From positions 1 through 64,000 of the forward strand of contig CAJLTA010000003.1 in NCBI GenBank assembly GCA_905209455.1: a stretch of 64,000 nucleotides of DNA, in the 5' to 3' direction. How positions within the stretch are numbered: position 1 is the first letter of the stretch; every line of letters starts with the position of its first letter. A program made the position numbers and the translations under genes. The DNA is from an uncultured Collinsella sp. GTDB lineage: Bacteria; Actinomycetota; Coriobacteriia; Coriobacteriales; Coriobacteriaceae. The notes beneath the pieces were generated by a model. The model saw only the letters and a list, made by a program, of their open reading frames with translations. It did not search any database and was not told the origin of the DNA. Positions 1-7,195 of the stretch are shown piece after piece.

Positions 1-47
1 ACATTCTGTCCGAGCGGTTAAAAGCGGGCACGGAATTTAAACGGCTG

Positions 48-78
48 AAAAAGGGGCATCGACCTGCGCCGATGCCCC
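48..78 (-). terminator. Rho-independent terminator downstream of dut
   Basis: A 9-bp G+C-rich stem (53-61 with 70-78, loop of 8) is followed on the minus strand by five T residues (48-52). It is placed to end the transcript that runs leftward through nrdR and dut. Confidence 0.75.
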
Positions 79-152
79 CAACGTGGACACACATTTTGTC
101 CTATAAGCCTCGGCTTACTAGAAAAGTTAATATTGTTTCAAGCGAGTAGCCG

Positions 153-255
153 CCCGCCCGGGGCTTACCTATATCGTTCCACGCGCAGTTTCGCAGCGAG
201 CGAAGCGACGCGAGAATGTTTGAGCATGGAATGATATAGGTAAGCCCCGGGCGGG
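153..255. repeat. Large palindromic intergenic element (element C)
   Basis: Two 29-nt arms (153-181 and 227-255) are reverse complements apart from one G-T wobble, with a 45-nt centre that itself contains a small hairpin. It lies between dut and its terminator, with no ORF. Its plan (long perfect arms around a short structured core) matches the two elements at 21445-21577 and 21702-21850. Short core motifs are also shared on the minus strand (TGCTC near the 5' arm, TGCGAAACT near the 3' arm). The relationship is suggestive, not proven. Confidence 0.7.
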
Positions 256-271
256 AGGGATACGAGCGCCC

Positions 272-715
272 CTAGGCGACGCCGCTGGAGCCGAAGCCTC
301 CGTTGCCTCGGTCGGTTTCGTCTAGTTCTTCTACTTCTATGAGGTTAACCGTGGGGACTTCTTGGATGACGAGTTGGGCTATGCGGTCGCCTTTGTTGAT
401 TTGGATGTTGTTTGAGGGGTCCAGGTTGATGAGGATAACCTTGAGTTCTCCTCGGTAGTGGGCGTCGATGAGGCCCGGCGTATTGACTATAGACAGGCCC
501 TGCTTGATGGCGAGACCGCTGCGGGGCTGGACGAAGCCGGCGTAGCCATCGGGCAGGGCGATGGCCAGCCCGGTAGAGACCAGACGACGTTCGAAGGGCT
601 TCAGGACGCAATCCTCGTTGGAGCGCAGATCCAAGCCGGCATCGGTGGGATGGGCGTATTTGGGAAGCTCGACGGTGGGGTCGAGACGCTTTATGTTGAC
701 GGTAATGCAGGACAT
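272..715 (-). CDS. dut: dUTP diphosphatase
   Basis: Hydrolyses dUTP to dUMP and pyrophosphate, keeping uracil out of DNA and supplying dUMP for thymidylate. At 147 aa it is a normal trimeric dUTPase. All five family motifs are visible: DAGLDL (about residues 25-30), PRSGLA (64-69), [11 protein letters not shown] (81-91, holding the catalytic Asp), GDRIAQLVI (109-117) and the glycine-rich C-terminal arm [10 protein letters not shown] (136-145). It starts 4 bp after nrdR ends and is probably cotranscribed with it and the LysM gene, which places dUTP control in a transcript that starts beside LexA boxes. Confidence 0.97.
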   Translation of the reverse strand: MSCITVNIKRLDPTVELPKYAHPTDAGLDLRSNEDCVLKPFERRLVSTGLAIALPDGYAGFVQPRSGLAIKQGLSIVNTPGLIDAHYRGELKVILINLDPSNNIQINKGDRIAQLVIQEVPTVNLIEVEELDETDRGNGGFGSSGVA

Positions 716-719
716 GGAA

Positions 720-1163
720 TCACCTTAGCTTGTCGAGCTCTTGCAGAAACTCATCGACGTCTTTGAAATCGCGGTAGACCGAGGCAAAGCGGATGTACGC
801 CACCTTATCGATCTTGGCCAAGCGCTTGAGCACCATGTCACCCAACTCATGCGACGTGACGGCCGTCAGCGTGCGAGAGCGCAGCTCGACCTCGATATCG
901 TCGATAATCTCATTGAGCTTCTTAGTGTCGATATCGCGCTTGATGGTGGCACGCATCAAGCCGACGAGCAGCTTATTGCGATCGAACCGCTGCTTAGTTC
1001 CGTCCGACTTAATGACCTCAATTGGGTCTTCGCATCGCTCGAACGTTGTAAAGCGGTAGTTACACGAGCAACATTCGCGACGGCGCTTAATGGTGTTATT
1101 TGACTCCTGCATACGGGAATCAACGACGCGGGTATGTGCCTTGCCGCATTTAGGACAGCGCAT
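720..1163 (-). CDS. nrdR: Transcriptional repressor NrdR
   Basis: Zinc-ribbon and ATP-cone repressor of ribonucleotide reductase genes that senses dATP/ATP. The 147-aa protein has the N-terminal zinc ribbon (Cys3, Cys6, Cys31/32, Cys34) and an ATP-cone from about residue 49 to 139 ([10 protein letters not shown] start, then the RFDRNKL segment). It follows the LysM gene by 51 bp and precedes dut by 4 bp, so nucleotide-pool control and dUTP hydrolysis are grouped. Its Shine-Dalgarno and start codon lie inside a palindrome (1161-1198) that could hinder translation. No NrdR box was recognised in the window, and its reductase targets are not here. Confidence 0.97.
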   Translation of the reverse strand: MRCPKCGKAHTRVVDSRMQESNNTIKRRRECCSCNYRFTTFERCEDPIEVIKSDGTKQRFDRNKLLVGLMRATIKRDIDTKKLNEIIDDIEVELRSRTLTAVTSHELGDMVLKRLAKIDKVAYIRFASVYRDFKDVDEFLQELDKLR

Positions 1164-1198
1164 GGTACCTCCTCTTAAACGATAACAAGAGTACCATG
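1161..1198 (-). promoter_or_regulatory. Hairpin covering the nrdR start codon and ribosome binding site
   Basis: CATGGTAC (minus strand, upstream arm) pairs perfectly with GTACCATG, which contains the nrdR start codon. An inner TCTT/AAGA pairing leaves the GGAG Shine-Dalgarno as a bulge. If it forms in the mRNA, initiation of nrdR would be occluded. This is a reading of the sequence only. Confidence 0.45.
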
Positions 1199-1214
1199 CG
1201 CAGCGCGATAATGA

Positions 1215-1667
1215 TTACGAACGAGCAGGAACCTTAAGATGCGCACTGGCGGCGAGCGAACCATGCTCCAGATGATTGACGTTACGGATCATGTCGGAAG
1301 TCTCTTGCGTGGAAAGGCCTTCGATTGGATATTCCTCGGCAAGCGACCAAAGAGAATCACCAGGCTGAACGCGAATGGTCTCGTAGGTAACGTTGGAAAC
1401 GGACTCGGCATACGCGGCGTGACGAGCGCTAAAGACCGACGTAGCGAGGACAAAAAAGAGCGTGAGCGCAACGGCGACGGCAACAATCGTCGAGACCTTC
1501 AGGGCAGCGGGAGTCGGCGCGGCAACAGCATACTGAGTGCGAGCAGACTTTACGGGCAAAGGCTGATAACCGGAACGTCCACCCTTGACAACAGTAAAAG
1601 CGGGCGCGGCAGGCGTCTCGAGCTTAAGGGCGAGGTTTCCCTGGACCATATTCGTTGCGTTCATCAT
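1215..1667 (-). CDS. LysM-domain membrane protein, possible SOS cell-division inhibitor (YneA-like)
   Basis: A 150-aa protein with a roughly 55-residue cytoplasmic N-terminus, one membrane segment (about 57-80) and a C-terminal LysM domain (about 98-147, with PGDSLWSLA) outside the cell. A small TM-LysM protein divergent from lexA is the arrangement of YneA of Bacillus and related SOS division inhibitors, so a role in delaying septation after DNA damage is a reasonable inference, not a demonstrated one. A LexA box (1736-1747) sits just upstream of a good promoter (1701-1729). There are two adjacent ATGs; the second (1664) has better spacing from AGGAG. nrdR and dut follow in the same direction. 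Confidence 0.8.
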   Translation of the reverse strand: MMNATNMVQGNLALKLETPAAPAFTVVKGGRSGYQPLPVKSARTQYAVAAPTPAALKVSTIVAVAVALTLFFVLATSVFSARHAAYAESVSNVTYETIRVQPGDSLWSLAEEYPIEGLSTQETSDMIRNVNHLEHGSLAASAHLKVPARS

Positions 1668-1700
1668 GTTCTCCTCTCGCGTGTTTTGCTGAGAACAGTT

Positions 1701-1729
1701 TTATCAAGCCGCGCGGACAAAAATGTCTA
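1701..1729 (-). promoter_or_regulatory. Promoter of the LysM-nrdR-dut operon
   Basis: On the minus strand TAGACA (1729-1724) and TGATAA (1706-1701) are separated by exactly 17 bp. The nearest LexA box begins 7 bp upstream of the -35 hexamer. Confidence 0.6.
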
Positions 1730-1735
1730 GCGCGA

Positions 1736-1803
1736 GAACGAATGTTCGGTTATTATTATCTTCGAACAGTTGTTCCTGTCAAGCAAAATTCGAACATTTG
1801 TTT
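1736..1803. promoter_or_regulatory. Three LexA (SOS) boxes in the lexA divergent region
   Basis: GAAC-N4-GTTC sites lie at 1736-1747 (perfect dyad), 1764-1775 (perfect dyad) and 1792-1803 (last base differs). The starts are exactly 28 bp apart. They match the Gram-positive and actinobacterial LexA box. The second and third overlap the presumed -35 and -10 of lexA, and the first flanks the LysM promoter, so LexA probably represses both directions including itself. Confidence 0.9.
1770..1798 (+). promoter_or_regulatory. Probable lexA promoter
   Basis: TTGTTC (1770-1775) and AACATT (1793-1798) are 17 bp apart, about 30 bp before the lexA start. Both hexamers lie inside LexA boxes, fitting autorepression. 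The -10 match is poor, so the exact hexamers are uncertain. Confidence 0.4.
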
Positions 1804-1827
1804 GACATGGGTAGAGAGGATGCCCTG

Positions 1828-2472
1828 ATGGCTCGCAAAATTACCAAGCGTCAGCAGCAAATTTACGACTTCATCAAGGAATATCAGCAGGAGAAGGGTT
1901 ATCCGCCCAGCGTGCGCGAGATGGCTTCTGCCGTGGGCCTATCCTCTCCCAGCACCGTGCACGCCCATCTCTCTGCCCTGGAGGCGCGCGGGCTACTCAA
2001 GCGCGATGCCACCAAACCGCGCGCCCTGGAACTCTTTAACGAGGACGGTTCCTCTGTCTCAATTTCTAAATCTGACGAGCCCACCGCACCTCGCGGAACG
2101 GTCTCGCTACCGCTCGTTGGTCGCGTCGCGGCTGGGATTCCCATTCTGGCCGAGCAGAATATCGAAGACACTTTTACTATCCCGACCGAAATCGCCACTG
2201 ATCAGGGTTCCTTTATCCTTGAGGTGCATGGGAGCTCAATGATCAATGTCGGCATCTTCAATGGCGATTACATCATCGTCCGTGAACAAAAGAGTGCCAT
2301 GAACGGCGAAATTGTCGTGGCCATGATTGATGGTTCAGCGACCGTCAAGACGTTCTACAAGGAGCAGGGACGCGTACGCCTGCAGCCCGAGAATGACACC
2401 ATGGAGCCTATCTATGCAACGAATCCCATCATCTTGGGCAAAGTCGTCGGCTTAATGCGCCGGTTCTCGTAA
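1828..2472 (+). CDS. lexA: LexA repressor
   Basis: SOS master repressor and self-cleaving serine peptidase (214 aa). An N-terminal winged helix (about residues 1-65) is followed by the cleavage site Ala102-Gly103 (VAAGIP) and the S24 catalytic domain with Ser137 (HGSSM) and Lys174 (TVKTF). The reading frame is open upstream to 1723, but the start at 1828 is chosen because AGAGGA lies 7 bases before it and the protein then begins MARKITKRQ as in other LexA proteins; the upstream part would run through the operators. The stop overlaps the next gene by one base (TAATG), so the two are translationally coupled. Confidence 0.97.
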   Translation: MARKITKRQQQIYDFIKEYQQEKGYPPSVREMASAVGLSSPSTVHAHLSALEARGLLKRDATKPRALELFNEDGSSVSISKSDEPTAPRGTVSLPLVGRVAAGIPILAEQNIEDTFTIPTEIATDQGSFILEVHGSSMINVGIFNGDYIIVREQKSAMNGEIVVAMIDGSATVKTFYKEQGRVRLQPENDTMEPIYATNPIILGKVVGLMRRFS

Positions 2473-3176
2473 TGCAAAAACGCATCACCATCTTTGATAC
2501 CGTCCGCGGGTTTACGATGATTTCAATGGCAGGTTTTCACGCTTGCTACGATCTCGCCTACCTGTACGACTGGGATATGCCCTGGTTTACCCAGACCGTC
2601 TTTCAAGACATCTGGCGCGCCAGCATCAGCTGGGTATTTTTGTTTATCGCGGGTTGGATGTGCACCCTTTCGCGCAACAATATCAAACGTGCCGCCAAAT
2701 ACGCCTTAGCAGCACTCGTCGTCTGGCTGGCAACAACACTTGTCTCAGTCGACGATTCGGTTAATTTTGGCATCATCTACTGCATGGCCGCATGTACCGG
2801 CATCGTGGCGTTGACCGATCCCGTCCTTAAGAAGATATCGGCGAGATGGGGCATGTCGCTATGCCTTGTGTTGTTCGCCCTCACCTGGAGTATCCCCAAA
2901 ACGATCTACCCTGTCCCCTACCTGGCGTGGCTGGGATTTCCGAGCCTTGGGTTTGTTTCAGGTGATTACTACCCCATCATCCCGTTTATCTTTATGTATC
3001 TTGCAGGATACTTCGCCGCACATATAGCGCAGGGAATCGATAAGACCGCCCTAAGCTGGGCCTACGCCAACCCCCTGCCGGCGCTCGCCAGCCTTGGACG
3101 TCATGCACTCCCCTTTTATCTGCTGCATCAACCCATTATTCTGGGCTTTTTGGAGCTCGTCTACTCGGTGCGATAA
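2472..3176 (+). CDS. DUF1624 (HGSNAT-like) acyltransferase-family membrane protein
   Basis: A 234-aa multi-spanning protein (about seven hydrophobic segments) resembling the heparan-alpha-glucosaminide N-acetyltransferase-like DUF1624 family. It begins with a charged stretch, an RGF turn and a first helix containing GFHACYDLAY, the conserved His/Asp region of that family. The substrate is unknown; a role in acylating a surface glycan is only a family-level guess. It overlaps the lexA stop by one base and so is expected to be SOS-regulated, an unusual partner for lexA. Its 3' end runs 16 bp into the 3' end of the convergent hflX. Confidence 0.75.
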   Translation: MQKRITIFDTVRGFTMISMAGFHACYDLAYLYDWDMPWFTQTVFQDIWRASISWVFLFIAGWMCTLSRNNIKRAAKYALAALVVWLATTLVSVDDSVNFGIIYCMAACTGIVALTDPVLKKISARWGMSLCLVLFALTWSIPKTIYPVPYLAWLGFPSLGFVSGDYYPIIPFIFMYLAGYFAAHIAQGIDKTALSWAYANPLPALASLGRHALPFYLLHQPIILGFLELVYSVR

Positions 3177-4450
3177 CGCTTGAGCCGCGGCGCGATACGG
3201 GCCGGCAGCTTCGCCACAATACGAACGCCGTCCTCAAGATATTCCTCGTGCAAAAGGGTTCCCTGCTCATGCACCAGCGTGATGAGGGCGCCCTCGCGAT
3301 ACGGGATATCAGCAGAGAGCAACACATCGGTAGCAGCCGCCTCACGAGCAATACGGTCGACGAAATCGTCGAGTCCCTCGCCCGTCTGGGCCGAGAACAG
3401 CACGGCCTCGGGATAGCGACGACGGAAGCTCAGACGATCAACGCTATCGAGAAGATCGATTTTATTGAATACGGTCAGCGTTAAACGCTCTCCAGCGCCG
3501 ATCTCATCAAGAACGCGGTCGACAGCCTCAAGCTGCCGCTCATAGTCCTCGTCAGACGCATCTACGACTTTGAGAATTAGATCGGCACCCAACACCTCGG
3601 ACAGCGTCGATTTAAAGGCATCGACCAGACCATGCGGCAGCTTTTGAATAAAGCCGACGGTATCAGTAATCGTCATGCCGCGACCGCCGGGCAGGCGATA
3701 CGAACGCGTCGTCGGGTCGAGCGTAGCAAACAGCTTGTCCTGCGAAAGTACCGTAGAGCCGGTCAGGCGATTGAGCAACGTCGATTTACCGGCATTGGTA
3801 TAACCGGCTAACGCGACGCGAAACGCCGGTGACTCAATGCGGCTCTTGGACTGGACATCGCGATGCTGTTCAACCTGCTTGAGCTCACGACGAAGCGCGG
3901 CAATCTTATTGCGAATCAAGCGACGGTCAACCTCGAGCTGGCTTTCACCCTGGCCAAAGCGCGAACCGATGCCGCCGCGCGTCTGCTCCTTGGCAAGATG
4001 GCTCCACATGCCACGCAGACGAGGCAACAGATATTGAAGCTGCGCCAGCTGCACCTGTAGACGACCCTCGCGCGTCTGGGCATGCAGGCCGAAAATATCA
4101 AGAATGAGCGCCGTGCGATCGATGATCTTAACCGGTTCGCCCACGGCCTTCTCCAGATAGGACTGCTGTGAAGGCGTCAGATCGTCGTCAAAAATAACGA
4201 CATCGGCATCCATGCGATGCACTAAGCCGCACAGCTCTTCAACCTTGCCGGAACCGATAAACGATTTAGGATAGGGTTTAACCAGTCGCTGCGACAAACG
4301 AGCAACACACCGGGCGCCAGCCGTGTGCGCCAGGCGCTCAAGCTCATCGAGCGAGCGATCGAGCGGCCACGCATTGTCGCGCCACTCGACGCCGACAAGA
4401 ATGGCACGCTCAGGCTCGGGTGCTGTGGGAACGAGGGGAAACCGGGCCAT
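3161..4450 (-). CDS. hflX: GTPase HflX
   Basis: Ribosome-associated GTPase that splits stalled or hibernating 70S ribosomes, 429 aa. The glycine-rich N-terminal HflX domain (about 15-200, with KSFIGSGKV and a coiled-coil near 170-200) is followed by a TrmE/Era-type G domain: P-loop GYTNAGKS (216-223), DTVGF (263-267) and NKID (near 329). It starts where miaA stops (1-bp overlap), with GAGG 7 bases upstream. This is the miaB-miaA-hflX order seen in many bacteria. Its end overlaps the end of the convergent DUF1624 gene. Confidence 0.97.
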   Translation of the reverse strand: MARFPLVPTAPEPERAILVGVEWRDNAWPLDRSLDELERLAHTAGARCVARLSQRLVKPYPKSFIGSGKVEELCGLVHRMDADVVIFDDDLTPSQQSYLEKAVGEPVKIIDRTALILDIFGLHAQTREGRLQVQLAQLQYLLPRLRGMWSHLAKEQTRGGIGSRFGQGESQLEVDRRLIRNKIAALRRELKQVEQHRDVQSKSRIESPAFRVALAGYTNAGKSTLLNRLTGSTVLSQDKLFATLDPTTRSYRLPGGRGMTITDTVGFIQKLPHGLVDAFKSTLSEVLGADLILKVVDASDEDYERQLEAVDRVLDEIGAGERLTLTVFNKIDLLDSVDRLSFRRRYPEAVLFSAQTGEGLDDFVDRIAREAAATDVLLSADIPYREGALITLVHEQGTLLHEEYLEDGVRIVAKLPARIAPRLKRYRTE

Positions 4451-5388
4451 CAGGCAGCCTCGATGCGATGCAAGATATCCTCAACGACCTCATCGACCGT
4501 ATATTCGTCCATATCGAACCACACAATACGATCGTCGCGCTTAAACCACGAAAGCTGACGCTTGGCATAGCGACGCGAACGCATCTTAATGAGTTCACGA
4601 GCCTCATCCATAGTCATCACACCGTTAAAAGCATCAATGATTTCTTTGTAGCCAATCGCCTGCATCGAAGTGAGCGCATCTTCAAGCCCCTGGTCCATAA
4701 GGCCACGGACCTCATCAACAAGACCCTGCTCAAACATGAGGTCAACGCGCAGGTTAATGCGCTCGTAAAGCAGCTCACGATTGCGTGTCAAGCCAAACCA
4801 CAAGGCATGATAATGCTCACATGGAACACTAAACTGTGACTTTTGCTGTGCGTAGGAAACGCCGTCATCATGCATTTCGAGCGCACGAATCACGCGGCGC
4901 ACATTATGAGGATGAATGACCGCGGCAGACTCAGGATCGCGCTCGGCAAGCAGCTTATGCAGCGCTTCCTCACCAATGCGCTCGGCAAGTTCCTGATAAC
5001 CCGCACGGCGATCGTCCTCAAGTTCTCCCGAGGGAAAATCCATCTCATCGAGGGCGGCCTTGAGATACAGGCCCGTACCCCCGCAAAACACCGGAAGACG
5101 TCCAGACCCGAGCAGGCGCTCAACATGCGCGCGAGCGTCTGCCTGGTAAAGCGCCGCAGAGTACGCGACGCCCGGCTCTACGATGTCAACGAGACGCAGA
5201 GGCGCCGTACACTCATCGGGCGTCATCTTTGCGGTGCCGATATCCATACCGCGATAGATTTGCATCGCATCGCACGACAGCACTTCAGACGAAAGGCGAG
5301 CGGCCAAACGGTCAGCGACGTCACTTTTACCAACCGCCGTCGGACCGACGATCGCAACGGCGGAAAGACCTGCCCCGGGAGAAATCAT
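4450..5388 (-). CDS. miaA: tRNA dimethylallyltransferase MiaA
   Basis: Transfers the dimethylallyl group to N6 of A37 in tRNAs reading UNN codons, making i6A. The 312-aa length is typical. The P-loop GPTAVGKS (15-22) and the SCDAMQIYRGMDIGTAK segment (about 37-53), which places the catalytic Asp and tRNA contacts, are intact. It begins with a TAATG overlap on miaB and ends overlapping hflX, so it is tightly coupled in the miaB-miaA-hflX run. Its product is the substrate of MiaB next door. Confidence 0.97.
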   Translation of the reverse strand: MISPGAGLSAVAIVGPTAVGKSDVADRLAARLSSEVLSCDAMQIYRGMDIGTAKMTPDECTAPLRLVDIVEPGVAYSAALYQADARAHVERLLGSGRLPVFCGGTGLYLKAALDEMDFPSGELEDDRRAGYQELAERIGEEALHKLLAERDPESAAVIHPHNVRRVIRALEMHDDGVSYAQQKSQFSVPCEHYHALWFGLTRNRELLYERINLRVDLMFEQGLVDEVRGLMDQGLEDALTSMQAIGYKEIIDAFNGVMTMDEARELIKMRSRRYAKRQLSWFKRDDRIVWFDMDEYTVDEVVEDILHRIEAA

Positions 5389-6764
5389 TAGCGCGGCTCA
5401 CCCACAACGGAGCCTGACAAATACCACGTCTTAGCAACGTCGACGTCAACATCAACGATCTTACCGACAAGCTGGTCGATGCTATATCCCTCGGGAATGG
5501 GCGCATGAACGGTCTGATTCTTGGGGCTCTTGCCCAGCAGCACCGCATCGTTCTTTTTACTCGTACCCTCAATGAGCGCCGGCACCACGGTATGGAGCTC
5601 ACCCTGGTTGTACTCGTGCGCTGTCGTCTCGATAACCTTGACCAGACGGTTAAAGCGCTCAAGGATGACCTCGTGCGGTGTGGGATCATCAATCTCGGCG
5701 GCCGGGGTACCAGCGCGCTTGGAGTAGATGAAGGTATAGGCCTGGGCATAGCGGACCGTCTCGGCAAGCGAGAGCGTCTGCTCAAAGTCTTCTTCAGTCT
5801 CGCCTGGGAAGCCAACGATAATGTCGGTCGAGAGCGCGATATCGGGCATACGGTTGCGAATGCGATCGACCAGGCCCAAATAGTCCTCACGTGTATAACG
5901 GCGATTCATCTCTTTGAGGATCCGCGTCGAACCTGACTGGACGGCCAAGTGCAGCTGCGGCATAACGGCAGGCGTCTCGGCCATGGCGTCGATGGTCTCG
6001 GGCAACAGGTCCTTGGGATGCGAAGACGTAAAGAAGATGCGCTCCACACCCGTATCGCCCACGGCACGCAGCAGATCGGCAAAACGCGGCTTGCCAAACA
6101 GATCGCGACCATATGAGTTAACGTTTTGGCCCAGCAGCGTAATCTCACGCACGCCCTGGCGCACCAAACCGGTCACCTCGTCGACAATCTCCTCGAAGGG
6201 GCGGCTCTTTTCGCGACCGCGCACGTACGGCACGATGCAATAGGTGCAGAAATTATTGCAGCCCGTCATGATGGGCACCCAAGCGTGATACTGGGTCTCT
6301 CGATGCCACGGCATGCTCATGGCATCCGTATCCTCATGCTCATTGGTGCGGATATGACGCTTGCCGTCAAGGAACGCCTCGGCAATGAGCTCGGCCACAT
6401 GTGCGATAGAATGCGTGCCAAAGATGACATTGACGTTATCGACGTTGGTGAGCAGTCCCTCGCCATCACGCTGCGCGATGCAGCCGCCCACGGCAACCAC
6501 ACGCTTGCCCGAAGGCGAAGGCGGCAGGCTTTTGCAGGAATTGCACTGACCGTACAGGCGAGTATCGGCGGCCTCGCGCACGCAGCATGTCATGAAGACA
6601 ACGATATCGGCATGCTCAAGATCGAGCGCCATGAGGCAACCATACGAATCGAGCAGACCGCTCACGCGCTCAGAGTCGTGCTGATTCATCTGGCAGCCAA
6701 AGGTGCGGATAAAGTAGGTTTTACCGGCAAGAATATCGCGTACGGAACGCTGATCCATGTGCAT
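5388..6764 (-). CDS. miaB: tRNA-2-methylthio-N6-dimethylallyladenosine synthase MiaB
   Basis: Radical-SAM methylthiotransferase converting i6A37 to ms2i6A37, 458 aa. The UPF0004 domain supplies Cys24, Cys60 or 61 and Cys95 for the auxiliary [4Fe-4S] cluster. The radical-SAM motif is CNNFCTYC (Cys169, Cys173, Cys176), and a TRAM domain closes the protein. A second in-frame ATG two codons in has better spacing from AGGA, so the true start may be 6758. It directly precedes miaA. Two relatives, rimO and mtaB, lie elsewhere in the window. Confidence 0.97.
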   Translation of the reverse strand: MHMDQRSVRDILAGKTYFIRTFGCQMNQHDSERVSGLLDSYGCLMALDLEHADIVVFMTCCVREAADTRLYGQCNSCKSLPPSPSGKRVVAVGGCIAQRDGEGLLTNVDNVNVIFGTHSIAHVAELIAEAFLDGKRHIRTNEHEDTDAMSMPWHRETQYHAWVPIMTGCNNFCTYCIVPYVRGREKSRPFEEIVDEVTGLVRQGVREITLLGQNVNSYGRDLFGKPRFADLLRAVGDTGVERIFFTSSHPKDLLPETIDAMAETPAVMPQLHLAVQSGSTRILKEMNRRYTREDYLGLVDRIRNRMPDIALSTDIIVGFPGETEEDFEQTLSLAETVRYAQAYTFIYSKRAGTPAAEIDDPTPHEVILERFNRLVKVIETTAHEYNQGELHTVVPALIEGTSKKNDAVLLGKSPKNQTVHAPIPEGYSIDQLVGKIVDVDVDVAKTWYLSGSVVGEPR

Positions 6765-6803
6765 AAGTCCTAACGTTGGGGAGCGAAACGAGGCTAGCAG
6801 AAG

Positions 6804-7121
6804 CTATGCCACAGGCTTAACATCATCCATGACGACGTTATCCATAGCAGCTCGATTGATCTGGTGAACGTAGATAGAAAGGCGGATGGCCGTGCGCGAC
6901 TCCCCGTTAATGAGAATGTCGGAGAACACGGGCGCGCAGGAAATATCAAAACCGGTTGGGATCAAAAAACCGCGCGCGATGGCAACGGCCTTAATGGCCT
7001 GGTTGACAGCACCGGCGCCGACACACTGGATGTTGACGGGTACACCATCCTTGACCATGCCGGCGATGGCGCCGGCAACGGACGCGGGCGATGATTTGCT
7101 TGATACCTTCAGGCAATCCAT
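6804..7121 (-). CDS. spoVS: Stage V sporulation protein S homologue (SpoVS/Alba-like)
   Basis: A 105-aa member of the SpoVS family, small Alba-like proteins thought to bind nucleic acid. The match is strong across MDCLKVSSKSSPASVAGAIAG, the GAGAVNQAIKAVAIARG core and the SRTAIRL end; about 15 extra residues trail at the C-terminus. The frame is open upstream, but the start at 7121 is fixed by AGGAG 8 bases before it. It follows the GHKL ATPase and rny, as spoVS follows rny (ymdA) and ymdB in Bacillus. The presumed host does not sporulate, so the role is probably in RNA metabolism or gene control. Confidence 0.93.
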   Translation of the reverse strand: MDCLKVSSKSSPASVAGAIAGMVKDGVPVNIQCVGAGAVNQAIKAVAIARGFLIPTGFDISCAPVFSDILINGESRTAIRLSIYVHQINRAAMDNVVMDDVKPVA

Positions 7122-7195
7122 GAAGAAACTCCTGCGTTTAAAAGTACGTTTTAACTGCAATAACTGTATCGTACCGAGAGGACTCGGTAAAGGCA

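Noticed and set aside
1693..1704. A GAACAGTTTTAT sequence near the LysM start as a possible fourth LexA box.
   Set aside because: Only one half-site fits and it breaks the 28-bp spacing.
6804..7121. SpoVS as evidence for a spore-forming host.
   Set aside because: SpoVS homologues occur in many non-sporulating bacteria and no other sporulation-specific gene is present; ftsK/spoIIIE and rny are general.
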